Assembly: GCA_021234535.1 (NCBI GenBank) | Contig: CM037843.1 | Span: forward strand, 21,917,911-21,981,910 | From: Stichopus chloronotus | Taxonomy: Eukaryota > Echinodermata > Holothuroidea > Aspidochirotida > Stichopodidae | Direction of reading: 5' to 3' | Length of the DNA stretch: 64,000 nucleotides | Shown: one piece after another, positions 39,301-49,623 of the stretch | Position numbering within the stretch: position 1 is the stretch's first letter | How the letters are laid out: each line of letters begins with the position of its first letter | Position numbers and translations under genes: made by a program | Notes under the pieces: generated by a model | Database searches by the model: none | What the model saw: only the letters and a program-made list of their open reading frames with translations | Told to the model about the DNA's origin: nothing

Positions 39301-41918
39301 CATCCGGGACAACAATATAACTCTTCACGTACGAAGTATACCAGTTCTATGTCAATAACTCCAGATCTATATAGTGCCCAAAATAAAAATGAAAACAAAA
39401 ATGGGAAGGAACAATCCCCAGGTCACTGAGAGGTAAGTCATGTTAAGGATCATTATTGCATGTCACAGTGTTGATTCTCCGTGTTACATTTATACTTATT
39501 ATTCCAAACCTGATCAACATCTGATCAAGAATTGATCGGCCACGAATAGCTCGAAAAATTCAAAATTTTGGAACGAACTGTATCTGCTTATCAAAATTAT
39601 TCCCTTCGGAGTCTTGTAGAGCTGAAATTTAACCTTAAAGAAAATATTTTGTCGTAAAGGATCCTAAGCAGAATTTTTTTCACACATTGAAGTCCCTTAC
39701 CGTATGAGATCACAGGTTAGTTCAGGATACTGCGAACGACAGTCCCAGAGGTCAGACCAATCCGACTTGAAGATATCCACTACTCTCACCGATCTACATC
39801 CAAGAAAGAAAGAAGGACATGCGCGGTATTGTTTAAAGTATGGTTATTCATATATTTCAGCATGACCATAACCAGGAGTTGCTCTGTGAAAGAGAGGGGA
39901 ATGTAAAGGCCCGATTCTCGGGACAATTTATGTATTTTGGGGGGGGGGGGGTGAGGGGTTAAATCAATTCACGTTTTACCATGGTACCGGGCTACCACCA
40001 GTTGGCACTTAGCGTAAAAAGGAATTTTTGACGAGAAAAGCCTCACAGATTGCAGAAAATGGCTTTTCTCGGGCCTTGCCATGAGCATCCAGGCATTTTG
40101 CGATCTCGTGATTCAAAAAGAAATCCTTCCAAAAAATACAGGTTAAATCAGAAAATTTTATTTGGTTTAAGTGGTATAAACTTAACTCAATCACATCTCG
40201 TTTCACCTCAATATACACTCTAACCTATACATAAACTAGCCTTTATATGGATACTAAGTGTTGTGCATCAGTGCGTATAGGAACAGGGGGCGTATACAAA
40301 GTAATACATAAATCATTTAGGACGATGTTAGATCTTTCCTTTTTCACAAAAACTACCCAGGCAAATCTATAAAGATCAAAGCAGGTCCCCGTACATGCAA
40401 GGGTGTTATTCTCATTTAAGTTTACATAGGTTCTAACGTACTTCCTTGTGTATTTGTGGCCGTTGTGAACATAATTGTGACATGCAACTGTATCTATGTG
40501 TAAACTGATAACACCGAGAGTTTGCATCAAAACATGTAAAACTGTTGAAAAGACGATGATGGAGGGAAAATTCCAATTTACCTTTAATTTACCCTTCTCC
40601 CATCACCTATGTCCGAGAACACCTATACACAGTTTGTGTAATCTTTGTATTGAAGAATGAAATCCTGAGAATATCTTTGTAAAATAGGCCTGTAAAGCAA
40701 AAGTGTTTGAAAAACAACCTCCTAAATTTCATTTAAAAAAATATTTTTCCTTCCCAAGTTAAATACTTTGAAATTAAGAGAAAGGTGCTGCAATTTTTAT
40801 CTCAGTTTAATGTGCACAGTCTTGAGTTAGTCAGTACTTATAATGTCTTATAACCTCTGATTGCAAGGAATTTAATGGCTTTTTTGTTTTCTTTATACCT
40901 ATAATTTGAATGAATTGATATACACTTCTACACATTTTCTGTTGAAAAAGTTATTTATATCATGAAATGATAACGTTATTAATACTTTCATTCCAATTCA
41001 TGCATAAGTATTAAAACATATGGCAGTACATCATAGAGAAAAAATGTTTTTTTTTTTTAAATTACGAGTCAAATCTCAATGGAAGCGTCCTGATTAATTC
41101 CTTACTAACTTTCCAAATTGCAATTTCTTGGAGAGTAAATATCATATTTGAGATGAAATTTGGTGATGGTGTTCACAATGTATTAGTCTTTCATAAAAAG
41201 TAATAATTCACTGTCAAAATATCTGGCTTCAGTTCTCCTTCAATCGTACACTCTGAATTGATTTCGTTCATACAGGGGGTCCATTTTTGTCTTTTCAATT
41301 TCTAGAATGAAACATGTATGTGATTCACATTACATTCTGTACTCTCGTGAAACTACTCTACTCTAGGAGGGAATGTTTTCGTCTCAAAAGAAACCTAGGC
41401 TTTACGTTCTCTAACATACATGCAATACATGTGTGAGGCAAAAAAAAAAAATATGTAATTCACTCCGAGTGGGAAATTGTCATATTCATTCCTCTGAAAG
41501 AATGTATTTTGATCTTTAAGTGTAATATCGACTTATCCATTTCCACTTCATTTTTATTTGCAATCCATATGTTGAGTTCGACGTGTTTTATAGGCTACTT
41601 CTTTGAGGGAACCATGTACAACTTTACCCATACTTTTGGATCCTCCCCAACAACATTCTCTCTCTCTACCTCTCTCTCTCTCTCAAGATCTTTCCCTACA
41701 TATACTCCAATTGCTGTTATTCATACCTCTGCTTGCAGTAGAGGGGTTATAATAACTTACGTGAATTTGGAACACACGTTCTCTGAACCTTTCTTCAAAC
41801 TGTAAATCGAGCCAATGCTTGAGAGCCAAATGATGAGAGACAGAAAGAGAGGTTTATTGGTGATCCGGTTAAACATCAGAGATGAATACTCCGTCTTGAA
41901 ATTGAAGTTAGGGGGCAT
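30010..41918 (-). CDS. Draper/CED-1/MEGF10-like EMI-EGF receptor, copy A (intact)
   Basis: Nine exons with GT..AG ends and matching phases encode 525 residues. Order: a hydrophobic N-terminal segment (about residues 23-39; signal peptide or anchor), an EMI domain (about 46-106, from ENVCSK to CCPGW), an acidic linker, about six EGF-like modules of 6-8 cysteines (123-365), one membrane helix (372-395) with a KRRQR stop-transfer, and a 125-residue tail. The tail carries YSTL (417) and YADL (429) eight residues apart, an ITAM; NPLY (468-471), an NPxY site; and further YNTI (488) and YAVI (520) motifs. In the CED-1/Draper/MEGF10 family, NPxY recruits CED-6/GULP and the ITAM recruits Syk-type kinases to drive engulfment; that role here is inferred. 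Family members usually have many more EGF modules and about 1,000 residues, so this is a compact form. Copy B is its tandem duplicate. Confidence 0.85.
30357..32007. other. Receptor copy A intron 8
   Basis: 1.65 kb. Alignable with intron 8 of copy B (for example 'acagctactgttcgtcgacc' against 'acaacttctgttggtctacg'), including a shared C/G-run repeat fragment at 31190-31290 (B: 51410-51480), so that insertion predates the duplication. Another C-run lies at 31478-31492. Confidence 0.5.
32008..32039 (-). CDS. Receptor copy A exon 8: 32-nt micro-exon
   Basis: Acceptor 'gtattaacag', donor GACG|GTAAGT. Encodes KVQNKNTQLD, linking the membrane exon to the signalling tail. Identified by exact conservation of size, splice sites and phase with 52446-52477 in copy B. 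Confidence 0.82.
32457..32553 (-). CDS. Receptor copy A exon 7: transmembrane helix
   Basis: 97 nt; acceptor 'attcctcag', donor CAAAG|GTAAGA. Encodes SSAVALIVPVVAGLVVGI followed by CIVVCCLLKRRQ: one helix with two juxtamembrane cysteines (possible palmitoylation) and a basic stop-transfer. Confidence 0.85.
33730..34250. repeat. Degenerate minisatellite-like tract in intron 6 of copy A
   Basis: Phrases of the type 'gtcaaaatggcaaatttc' or 'taaaatggcaaaaaattt' recur irregularly on alternating strands ('atggtcattttcccgagtaa', 'catagtcattttgcggcc'). This looks like an old short-unit repeat and is not seen at the matching place in copy B, whose intron 6 is only about 470 bp. Confidence 0.4.
34309..34418 (-). 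CDS. Receptor copy A exon 6: last EGF-like module
   Basis: 110 nt; acceptor 'cctctttag', donor TCAA|GTATGA. Encodes CTERCSSSEWGESC through CTCESDQVC to FTGRCPES. The frame is open here; the matching exon in copy B has one extra base. Confidence 0.85.
34419..36295. other. Receptor copy A intron 5
   Basis: 1.9 kb with no recognised exon or element; a G-run occurs near 35010-35090 and a C-run near 35503. Confidence 0.45.
36296..36784 (-). CDS. Receptor copy A exon 5: EGF-like modules 2-5
   Basis: 489 nt; acceptor 'catcctacag', donor GACAC|GTGAGT. Four cysteine-rich modules beginning CPPNRYGRNC, CESCHNGKC, CNVGKGGKFC and CKDGKYGRNC. The 5' half is clearly diverged from copy B while the 3' half is nearly identical. 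Confidence 0.88.
37511..37700 (-). mobile_element. Possible LINE fragment (zf-RVT-like, Tx1/L1 type)
   Basis: A short minus-strand frame reads CFLCGIQKCTNDLKFLFHV followed by WCTSNAIWDQLVEDV. The pattern C-x2-C..H..C..(I)W..L resembles the zinc-knuckle that follows reverse transcriptase in Tx1/L1-type LINEs. It sits in intron 4 of copy A, with no flanking RT recognised. Low confidence. Confidence 0.35.
37690..37995 (+). repeat. Decayed composite DR1-bearing repeat in intron 4 of copy A
   Basis: Remnants such as 'ctgaccactgttgatctaag', 'ttcaatgtggtacacgtaca' and 'catacataccaaatatgg' match unit phrases. No intact DR1 box. Confidence 0.5.
38165..38303 (-). CDS. Receptor copy A exon 4: first EGF-like module
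   Basis: 139 nt; acceptor 'ctttcag', donor CAGAG|GTAATA. An 8-cysteine, laminin-type EGF from CPSGYFGENC to CDCSPGWTGREC. Only two bases differ from copy B across the whole exon. Confidence 0.85.
38395..38715 (+). repeat. Composite DR1-bearing repeat in intron 3 of copy A
   Basis: Has a head ('gccttgtggtttcgatgatc'), then 'cctttcttgagatcatatca', 'tgaccccagttgacctcaaa' and 'tgacctttgaccctcaccaa' (DR1-like box from 38681). Absent from the matching position in copy B, so it was gained after the duplication or lost from B. Confidence 0.65.
39254..39366 (-). CDS. Receptor copy A exon 3: EMI end and acidic linker
   Basis: 113 nt; acceptor 'actatatag', donor CAAC|GTACGT. Encodes SGVIDIELVYFVREELYC then CPGW, the diagnostic EMI ending, followed by an acidic linker NDTDSDEEEE. 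Confidence 0.82.
39701..39793 (-). CDS. Receptor copy A exon 2: EMI middle
   Basis: 93 nt; acceptor 'gatgtag', donor ATACG|GTAAGG. Encodes SVRVVDIFKSDWSDLWDC and continues to TCDLI. It completes a Thr codon from exon 1 and gives two bases to exon 3. In copy B this exon differs at 22 of 93 bases. Confidence 0.8.
39794..41760. other. Receptor copy A intron 1
   Basis: 2.0 kb, partly alignable with intron 1 of B ('acccaggcaaatctataaag' against 'atccaggcaaatctgtatga'). Contains a (TC)n microsatellite at 41657-41684. No exon recognised. Confidence 0.45.
41761..41918 (-). CDS. Receptor copy A exon 1: start, signal/anchor, beginning of EMI
   Basis: 158 nt; donor TTCAC|GTAAGTT. Starts MPPNFNFKTEYSS; the hydrophobic stretch is PLFLSLIIWLSSIGSIYSL. 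Ends with ENVCSKF, the usual opening of an EMI domain. The ATG aligns with the start in copy B, and downstream residues (NFKT.Y.SL..NRIT) are conserved. The basic, fairly long region before the hydrophobic core is unusual for a cleaved signal. Confidence 0.8.
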
Positions 41919-42280
41919 GATGACACGACTGATGTATGTCTTATCACCATCAGTTGGGTACCAATCACCCTTTTCGATACGTTATGTTCTGCAATCCAGC
42001 AAATGCCCTTACAGCCTCAATTCAGAATCAGAAATTTGAACAGCTTCTTATGACCTTGGAAGATATCCTCCAGACTTGCATGGTGTAATAATGAAGTAGT
42101 ACCATCCACTGGTGGACAACATTTTTCAACTGTTCACATGTGTTTTCAGATCCACGTACAATACCCATAGTGTAGTCAATATACACCGTTCATAGTATGC
42201 CATCATTGGAAAAGTGGGCTTGGTGTTAAACGCAAACAATTAAGCGATCGTTCGAACTCGTTCAAGCTGAAATTTGAGAT
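41919..42280 (-). promoter_or_regulatory. 5' flank and likely promoter region of receptor copy A
   Basis: Upstream of the ATG. Homologous blocks are shared with the 5' flank of copy B ('gatatcctccagacttgcat' against 'gtacgtcctccagacatgta'; 'gatcgttcgaactcgttcaa' against 'aattgttcgaacccattcga'), so the duplication carried upstream DNA with the gene. No clear TATA box or start site could be chosen. Confidence 0.45.
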
Positions 42281-42639
42281 ATTAACTCACCCCAATGCAA
42301 TAGTAACCATATTAGTATGTAATCTTATTTCAGCTAGTTAAAAAAAAAAAAACCGAGAGCACTTGAACGTCACATGACTGCTTCATTCTTTTGTCCCTTT
42401 TTTGGTAGGGGAGGAAACGGGAGGCATTTAATTTTGATAACATGTCAGAAATCTGCAAGACAGACATGATACACGGTTGTGGCAAGTCCAATTTGAGTAA
42501 ACAAAGATATCACAAAAAAAAAAACAAAAAAACAGAATTCAAAAATATCCCATGGTTTGATTATCCAACCTTGTTGTTCACAGTTATTACTTCATAAGCA
42601 AAATGAATTAAACTATGTTAAAATAGCACGTGACATGAC

Positions 42640-43120
42640 ACATTCCGTACCAAACAGCCTTCTCAGTGTGGTCCATCATTGTGCTATAAACGAGATCAGT
42701 ACAAGCATGTTTTCTTGAGATATAGTGTTGTTTGTAACTTTGTCACGGTTTTTTACCTCTGCTGATCTCAAGTGACCCATGATCTCCACAAAAACACGAT
42801 ATATGGCTCCTTGTATTCAGTGTGGTCCATGATCGTGCTACATATGTGATCAACCCAAGCTTAACTTTTTGAGATATTGTGCTTCCTAGTTTTCAGGGTT
42901 TGACCTGATCGCCTGACTTTTCACCTCCACCAAAAGAAAGGGGATCTTGCATTCAATATGATTGATATACGTATGAGACCATCATATGGAAACTTGCATT
43001 CTTGAGATATTGGGTTTTACATGGCTTTCGCATTTTGACCTCTGGTGACCTTAGTTGAGATTTCATCTCCACTAAAAATAACACAAATCTTGTACTTAAT
43101 GTAATTCGTTCTCATGCAGA
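42640..43120 (+). repeat. Decayed composite DR1-bearing repeat between the two receptor copies
   Basis: Three worn units: 'cagtgtggtccatcattgtg', 'ttcttgagatatagtgttgt', 'tgacttttcacctccaccaa', 'gacctctggtgaccttag'. DR1 boxes are mutated. Confidence 0.6.
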
Positions 43121-45610
43121 GATTAGCGAAGCAGGCCGTGCAACTGGTATTCTCATCCGGGTATCTGGATCGCCATTTAACGTCAACGTCCGACAAACGT
43201 CAGTGAGTGATCTAATCTGTGAACCACTTTCCCCAAAACTGTAAGTCTGGACTCCACGACTACAATGTAGCAGTTCCGATTCCTAAGCAGAGGAACTTAA
43301 AAATCGACGATGACCACCTACATACCATAACACACAAAAGAATCGATCTACAATAATCAGCGACTACAAAGCAGCTTTTGAGCAAAGGCGCAGAGTTAGC
43401 TTTAAGTCAACATCATATCGAGAAAAAAAAAAACAAACAAAAACAAAGTGAGAGTTGTTCCAAAGATCACAAAACTCATTTGTTAACTTGAACATTATTT
43501 CAAACATCACACTTCAGTTATACTCATAAGGAGTAAGGAGACACTGCGGTGGGGGACTAAAGGAGGAGGGGACACATTTGGAGGAGGGAAGATCGGACAC
43601 ACAGGGAAGGAGAAATGGAACATGCATAGAGAGGGCAAAAGAGAGAATTAGTCATGCACGTGTAGGGAAAGGGAGGGGGGGGGGGACAGGGATAACAAAC
43701 ATGAGAACTGATTAAGAAAGAACATGCTCACTGCGCCTTGGAGAGAAACACTTAACACTGACATTTTAACCTGTATGATTGTTTAAAACATTTCTTATTT
43801 CATGAAAATCTAGATTTCCCTGAACCATCTTGAGACACAAAAAAAAAAAAATTATGCCGGCCAGGCCGCAGATTCTGTCATAATAGTGAGCTTGGGAAAT
43901 AAAATAACGTGTTTAAATTCATTCATGTGACCATTTCGAAAAAGCATTTTTTCAGTGTTTGTTGCTAACTTCGATTTGGCTTTCCTAAGCCCTGGGGAAA
44001 CAATGTAGCGAACGAACAAATGTATATCGGGTTGCCTCGATCAGTCGACCTGTTGATTAAGAATGTTTAAAAGTCGGGGGAAAAAGTCAGGCGGTAACCA
44101 TGCACGTTGTGTGTAAGTGAAAAATAACACGGTTTCCCTGTTAGAAACTTGCCCGCAGAATTGACAGAATTTTGCACTTTCTGCGATTGAAGTGGAATTT
44201 TCTTGGCACTGTTCTCTCCCTCCCCATAAATTTGCACACGGATTTGTTGTGGAATGTTCAGTTTTCGGAGACCCAGAAATAAGACTTTGCAAATGTTTGG
44301 CATTAGCTGGTCCAACATTGTTCAACCTTTTACAACTCTACTCGGAACATCACCATAAAGTGATTGCGTGTATAGTCACAAAGTAAAACCATCACAATTT
44401 CATGTCCAAAAGTTTAGTAGATAGGCCTTAGTTTTTAATTTGCGCCATTCGAACAATTCGGGGAAAGTAAGTGAGGTGTCGGGTGATGAATTCTTCCATA
44501 TGTTTTCAAAATTTCCTATTTCGAACATGAGGACAAATGGTGTAAAATACGATAATGAAGCGGTTGCCACGCTCTTTAATGAACAAGCCAATGGGGGAAA
44601 ACTAGTAATGAATATTCAGTAAGTCGAAACAGCTGTTCACTGACGCCGTGATCAACTTTGTACAGTGAGTCTTTTCACCAGATACTGATCAAGGAGCGAA
44701 GGCTTGGGTAAGTATCTTTTTCATACACCAGCGATACCTGTTACGTTGCATATTCATTATGTAGGTGTTTTATAATTACAACCGTCAATTTTCAAATATT
44801 CTGTGTTCTGTATTCGACTGTGTTGCTTTTCTTAAAGTGGTTAGTATTATTTTCTTTTACTGAATGACGCATTCTGTTCATGACAACCTTCGCGTGTACA
44901 TTTCAAAGTAGACAAAACTTAAGATCAAACATAATTACATCCCTTTGGTTTTCACGTACACACGCAATCGCTTTGCATGCACCTTATATTACTCTTCTCA
45001 CTCTCCTCACACTTGACCTCCGTCCTTCCTGGATGATGTGTGTGCTCTTGTGTGTGTGTGTTTGTTTTTTTTTTTTCTTGCTGCATTTATTACACTGAAT
45101 TCTTCTGAATTGCTCAGTGACTTATTTCTACTTCGAAGAGCAACTCGAACTAATAGCAGTGTCTAGAGGACCCACAACTGACATGGATGCAATTATTGTA
45201 AATCAAAGGAATTCATTAAAGGTAGACTAGTGTGACATTAAAATGATATTTTGGTGTATTGGGTGTATTAAGCATTGACCATGTTGAAAATAGCGACAAA
45301 TTCCATCAGAATCCATCAAAGATTGACGATTTTACAGGCATAGTCTTGTCTCACACATAGTCCTCACATAATTCACATAATGTGCTAAAAGTTTGTCTCG
45401 AGAAGACCTTTTATGCATGATAGAACATGATGTGGTATTCAGATATACCATAATAGTTTGGGTGTGTTCCTCTATAGAGAAGGCATAAACTTGAATGATA
45501 TAATGTGGGGATTGGCTGAGTCTCACATCTGGATCATGGACAAAAATGGTCTAAGAATGCCAATCTGTAAAGGCAGGAGATGTGCTCCTATGATATGTCT
45601 CATGTCATCC
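43121..45610. other. Intergenic sequence between receptor copies, nothing recognised
   Basis: Includes a G-rich/A-rich low-complexity stretch (43540-43690). Short frames at 44041-44622 have no recognisable protein features. Confidence 0.4.
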
Positions 45611-45649
45611 TTTGTTCATGTATAACCTTTATTTCAAGGACAATTTATT

Positions 45650-46070
45650 GAGAAGAATTTTGTACCCTCTAAGGAATATATTTTGGAAAGGCTACGTTTT
45701 GGTCATCTGCTTAAAAAGGAGGTATACTTCACACGACCAGACGGAAATTGTTTGCCAAAGACACGCTCAGCCCTTCTTATGTAGTGGTCGAGTCAATGGA
45801 AGACCATGTAAAGTCCCCACTGAAACTGAGCGGAAACATGTGAATAGCATCATGAGCTGTGTCTGCCGGTTGAACTGGAAGGATTTGAATTTCAAAGCTG
45901 AGGGGAGGGAAGTCCCATATGGACCCTATACCATGTTGATTGTGGATGAATACCTGCGAGATTCGCCTACTCTTTTCGATAAGTGTCCAGGGAATATCGA
46001 GACAGGAGTGACACCAATTGCAAATGCAAACCAATGCAAACCCAAGCCTGTTCCTGGGCCAGCCATTTAA
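45650..46070 (+). mobile_element. Ty3/gypsy-like integrase remnant
   Basis: A plus-strand frame contains WKDLNFKAEG, then VPYGPYTMLIVDEYLRDSP. A G.Y.(L/M)(L/V)(I/V)(V/I)DEY.R..P block is typical of the integrase core of gypsy-class retroelements. Upstream RT and downstream integrase parts are not recognisable, so this is an isolated decayed fragment. Moderate to low confidence. Confidence 0.38.
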
Positions 46071-46251
46071 CATCCTCATCCGACTGACGAGAGTGTGTCC
46101 CCCGGTCTTTAGCCACTACTCCAAAGGTTGTGAGGGGTGGAAAACCTGCTCAGCAGCCCATCAGCTAAAGCGGACAAGATCTAAATCGTACAACAGGAGT
46201 CAAAATATAACCCCCTCATCAACACTGTAAACAGCTTTAATAAAATTAATT

Positions 46252-46325
46252 GTTTCCCCCGGGATTTGATCCGGGGACCCAAAGATTGCAAGACGGACAC
46301 TCTAACCACAAAGCTAACCCTCCAC
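46252..46325 (-). mobile_element. tRNA-Ala(TGC)-like SINE head or tRNA pseudogene
   Basis: The minus strand reads GGGTTAGCTTTGTGGTTAG (A-box-like), an anticodon-arm-like GTCTTGCAATC with TGC in a 7-nt loop, and GGATCAAATCCCGG (B-box-like with a CCGG.TCAAATCCCGG stem). Acceptor-stem halves do not pair, so it is not a functional tRNA. Confidence 0.5.
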
Positions 46326-46435
46326 CCGAAATGGGTGCATGGTGGAGGAGGGGTAAGACATTTAAAACGCACTTAGGTAGTGTCGAATAGTGCATTGTGA
46401 TATGCCACAGTATGTATTTGTAATAATGACAGAAA

Positions 46436-47015
46436 GAATAATAATAATAATTGTGCATTTATAAAGCGCCATCTATCTATGTAACATATTCCGAGGCGCA
46501 AAATGTAAGGTACGGATCATCACAAAGAACATGAATATATATATAGGAAAAACACCAGTAAGAAAAGATTAATTGAAAGCAATAGAGAACAAATAGGTTT
46601 TAAGATAATTCTTGAAGGTATGTAAAGAAGTGCAACTGCGAATGTCCAATGGAAGGGAGTTCCAGATTTTAGGAGCAGCAACAGAAAAGGCCTTATCGGC
46701 AGCAGCTGCTGAAGTTCTTGGGATGGCTAGAAGATTTTTTCCTGCCGATCTTAAATTACGACCTGAGGAATATGGTTTGAGGAGTTCTGCTACATAAACC
46801 GGTGTTTTGCCATTTAACGCTTTCCAAGTGAGTAAAATTATTTTAAAGTCAATACGATGCCGGACTGGAAGCCAGTGAAGATGTCTCAAGATGGGGGTAA
46901 TATGATGGTGTTTTCCAGCGTGTGTTAAAATCCGGGCCGCTGCATTCTGAACACACTGAAGCTTTCTTATCAACTTGTCGGAAATACCGTACAACAGGGA
47001 GTTACCAAAGAACAT
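46436..47015 (-). mobile_element. 5'-truncated L2/CR1-type LINE, C-terminal end of RT ORF plus 3' tail
   Basis: Minus-strand frame 46569-47015 reads GNSLLYGISDKLIRKLQCVQ, NAAARILTHAGKHHHITP, LRHLHWLPVRHRIDFKIILL and AFSVAAPKIWNSLPLDIRS, the well-known C-terminal signature of CR1/L2-like reverse transcriptase ORFs. Downstream is a short 3' UTR with 'gcgctttataaatgcacaat' and a (ATT)n tail at 46436-46452, as expected for an L2/CR1 3' terminus. The catalytic RT core is missing. Confidence 0.85.
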
Positions 47016-48337
47016 ATTCAGTATTCAATATGAGTTTGTATGATAAAATATTTAGGGTAATCAGTGTTAAATGTGAGAAATTACACATTGCGTCTTACTT
47101 GTCTATCAATTTGCGGCATATACATATTGCTCATTTGCGTGTGTGTACCTGTTTACGTTATCTATGTTTTCATTATTTTTGTTTAGTTTATAGTTGTTAC
47201 TATTTAAATGGCTGAATGGTTACAGCTTACAGCATTAATTCATCCCTTTCGCCCAACATTGAAATGGTGGCATGGAGGGATGAGATCCCAACATGTTCGT
47301 CCAAGATTTTTGCCTAAACTAAACCACAGGATCTCTTTTTCGTCATGTTTTCAGTTATTGTCAGATTTTTTACTTCTGAATGAGATTTACAGTACTTTAG
47401 AAAATCTAATCTGTTAGTGATATTAAGGTCCGAGATCCTTGTCAAGCGGGGCGGGAGCACCTTTCAAACTTTCGACGACTTAAAGCACGAAATCGGAATG
47501 ACCAGTCATATGACAGGCAGAGATCTCTGATGTGTACCGTACTTTGCACGCACAAGGGGCCCCCAATGTAGCTATTTAGTGTGCGTCCATGTGAAAAATT
47601 AACGTAGTATAGGATGAAAAAAAACTCCATCAATTGTTACAGAGAGAGTCCACTTTAACAAGTCGAAATTTCGAGATAACATATGTCTTTTAAACTTTGA
47701 GATAATAAGTAGAAATTTTGAGAAGTTTTGTTTGTCTTGTCCTGTACATCGTATAGACAGACAGAAAATAAAATAAAATTGTGTAAATTGGTGTTAACTC
47801 CCCCTCCCTTCCAATACTAACGGGCACGTTCCAGTACGTAAATACGGTACAAGAAAAAAAAAAGCTTTCAAATGTTTCACATAATGCATTCCGACCTCTC
47901 GTGAGGTAAAATAGGATCTTTCTTATTATTAATCCTACATTGGTTTGATTCCCTCTGCCTCTAGATCAGTCCCCATATACTGTAGGAAAGAAGCACATCA
48001 ATGACATTGATGTGTTAGGGTTAGGAACCTTAGGTCACTTACAAATGTACAGCTTAGTGTATCGATCTTTGCTTACATTCAACGGACTTTTGTTCAATCT
48101 CTTTTGAGGGCACAAATGAATATTTAATATAATTATCATAATACATAAATAAAAAGAGATCGTGGAGTGACAACAAGAAGCTCGCGAGAGCTTGTTTACA
48201 TTGCCACCCCTACACATGTATATAAGACAGAAAAAACACAAGTAAAAACAGATAGGAAAAAACACAAACAAAGAAAAACAAAAAAACAAAAGAAACAAAA
48301 GAGGGGAAGTGAATGTACAAAAAAAAAAAGAAACTAA
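47016..48337. other. Intergenic sequence between LINE fragments
   Basis: No gene recognised. The A-rich stretch near 48220-48330 may be part of the 3' UTR of the adjacent minus-strand LINE. Confidence 0.4.
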
Positions 48338-49571
48338 TCAGTGATAGTTCATGATGAGATAATCTTTTAGGTACTTTTTGAATGTATACAGTGTTTTACA
48401 ATCTTTAACATGGGTGGGCAAGGTGTTCCAAACTTTGGTCCCCACGAAACGAATGGTAAGCTGTGAAGTCTTAAGTCGGAAATAGGGTGTATGCAAGTTG
48501 TTCAAATAACGGCTAGGGTAGGAGTGCATGCTGCTATGAAACTGATAGTAATTCCTGAAGATGGACAGAGATGTATTATTTAACAGTTGAAATACTGAGA
48601 ACATTTAGATTCACAAAGAGTGGTGCAGTGTTGTGAAGGTAATCTACATTACATGTGCAACGAATTGCCCTTTTCTGTAAAATAAAAAGAGGCTGTAACC
48701 TGGAGGCGTAAGTGCTGCCCCAAACAATATTACAGTAACTGAGATAAGGAAGAATGAGTGTATTATATAACGTGACCATGATGCGTCTAGGAAGGACATG
48801 ATGCCGGCGATTGAGTATCCCTGCACCTTTAGAGACTTTTGCACTGATATACTGGATATGATCATACCAAGAAAGATGTTTATCAATAAAAATTCCCAAA
48901 AATTTTGTGACAGTAGCAATTTTGATGTTTACTCCACAAAGATGAATACTGTTACCATTCCCTTCAAGTCTCTTGGAAGGTGAGCTGAATACAAGAAAAG
49001 TGGTTTTCTTAACATTAAGAGATAATTTGTTTGCACAAAACCAATTATGAATATTACTAAAATCATTCTGGACTGTGTTTAAGAGGACGGAAGTATCATG
49101 ACTAGAAAAGAACAGGGTTGTATCATCAGCATATGAAATTGTGTGAAACTTAGTACTTGCAATATGAAGATCATTTACGTAAATAATAAATAGAAGTGGG
49201 CCAAGTATCGACCCCTGGGGGACCCCACAAGTAATAGGCTTTGTGTCATAATTAACATTATTAATGGCAACAAACTGTTGTCTGTCAGCAAGATAACTCT
49301 TAAACCATTGCAAAGCAATACCCCTGACCCCATAGTGCTCTAATTTATCAAGTAAAATACCATGATTAAGAGTATCAAATGCCTTGGACAAATCAAGGGA
49401 AATACCAGAGGCATAATGGTTGTTCTCAAAAGCCTCAATTACCTTATTGGTGAAATGTAAAATAGCATGTGTCGTGAAACGACCAGGCAGAAAGCCAAAT
49501 TGATAATCATAAATTATGTTGTGCTTATCTAGAAATGCGTAAATGCCAGAGAACAGTACTTTTTCGAGTAC
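48338..49571 (-). mobile_element. 5'-truncated jockey-superfamily LINE, reverse transcriptase with one frameshift
   Basis: From 49571 down: NVLEKV, QFGFLPGRFTTHAILHF, LDLSKAFDTLNHGILL, GVPQGSILGPLLFIIYVND, FHTISYADDTTLF (catalytic YADD) and KTTFLVFSS, then the connection and thumb region. The frame breaks near 48600 by one base and resumes as VFQLLNNTSLSIF to KVWNTLPTHVKD and YLIMNYH. RT motifs are intact, so the copy is fairly young. The endonuclease and the N-terminal part of the RT are absent, the usual result of truncated reverse transcription. Confidence 0.88.
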
Positions 49572-49617
49572 ATTTCCCCTGACTCCGTGGTAACGATATA
49601 GATTCTGCAGTTGGACT

Positions 49618-49623
49618 TTTATT
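49618..49623 (-). promoter_or_regulatory. Candidate poly(A) signal of receptor copy B
   Basis: Plus-strand TTTATT (minus AATAAA) at the edge of the region homologous to copy A's 3' UTR, about 0.9 kb below the stop and about 45 bp from recognisable LINE coding sequence. Confidence 0.35.

Noticed and set aside
44041..44622. Overlapping open frames on both strands
   Set aside because: No recognisable motif, and overlapping frames of similar length on both strands argue for chance.
46252..46325. Functional tRNA-Ala gene
   Set aside because: Acceptor stem does not pair and the D arm is irregular; better as a SINE head or pseudogene.
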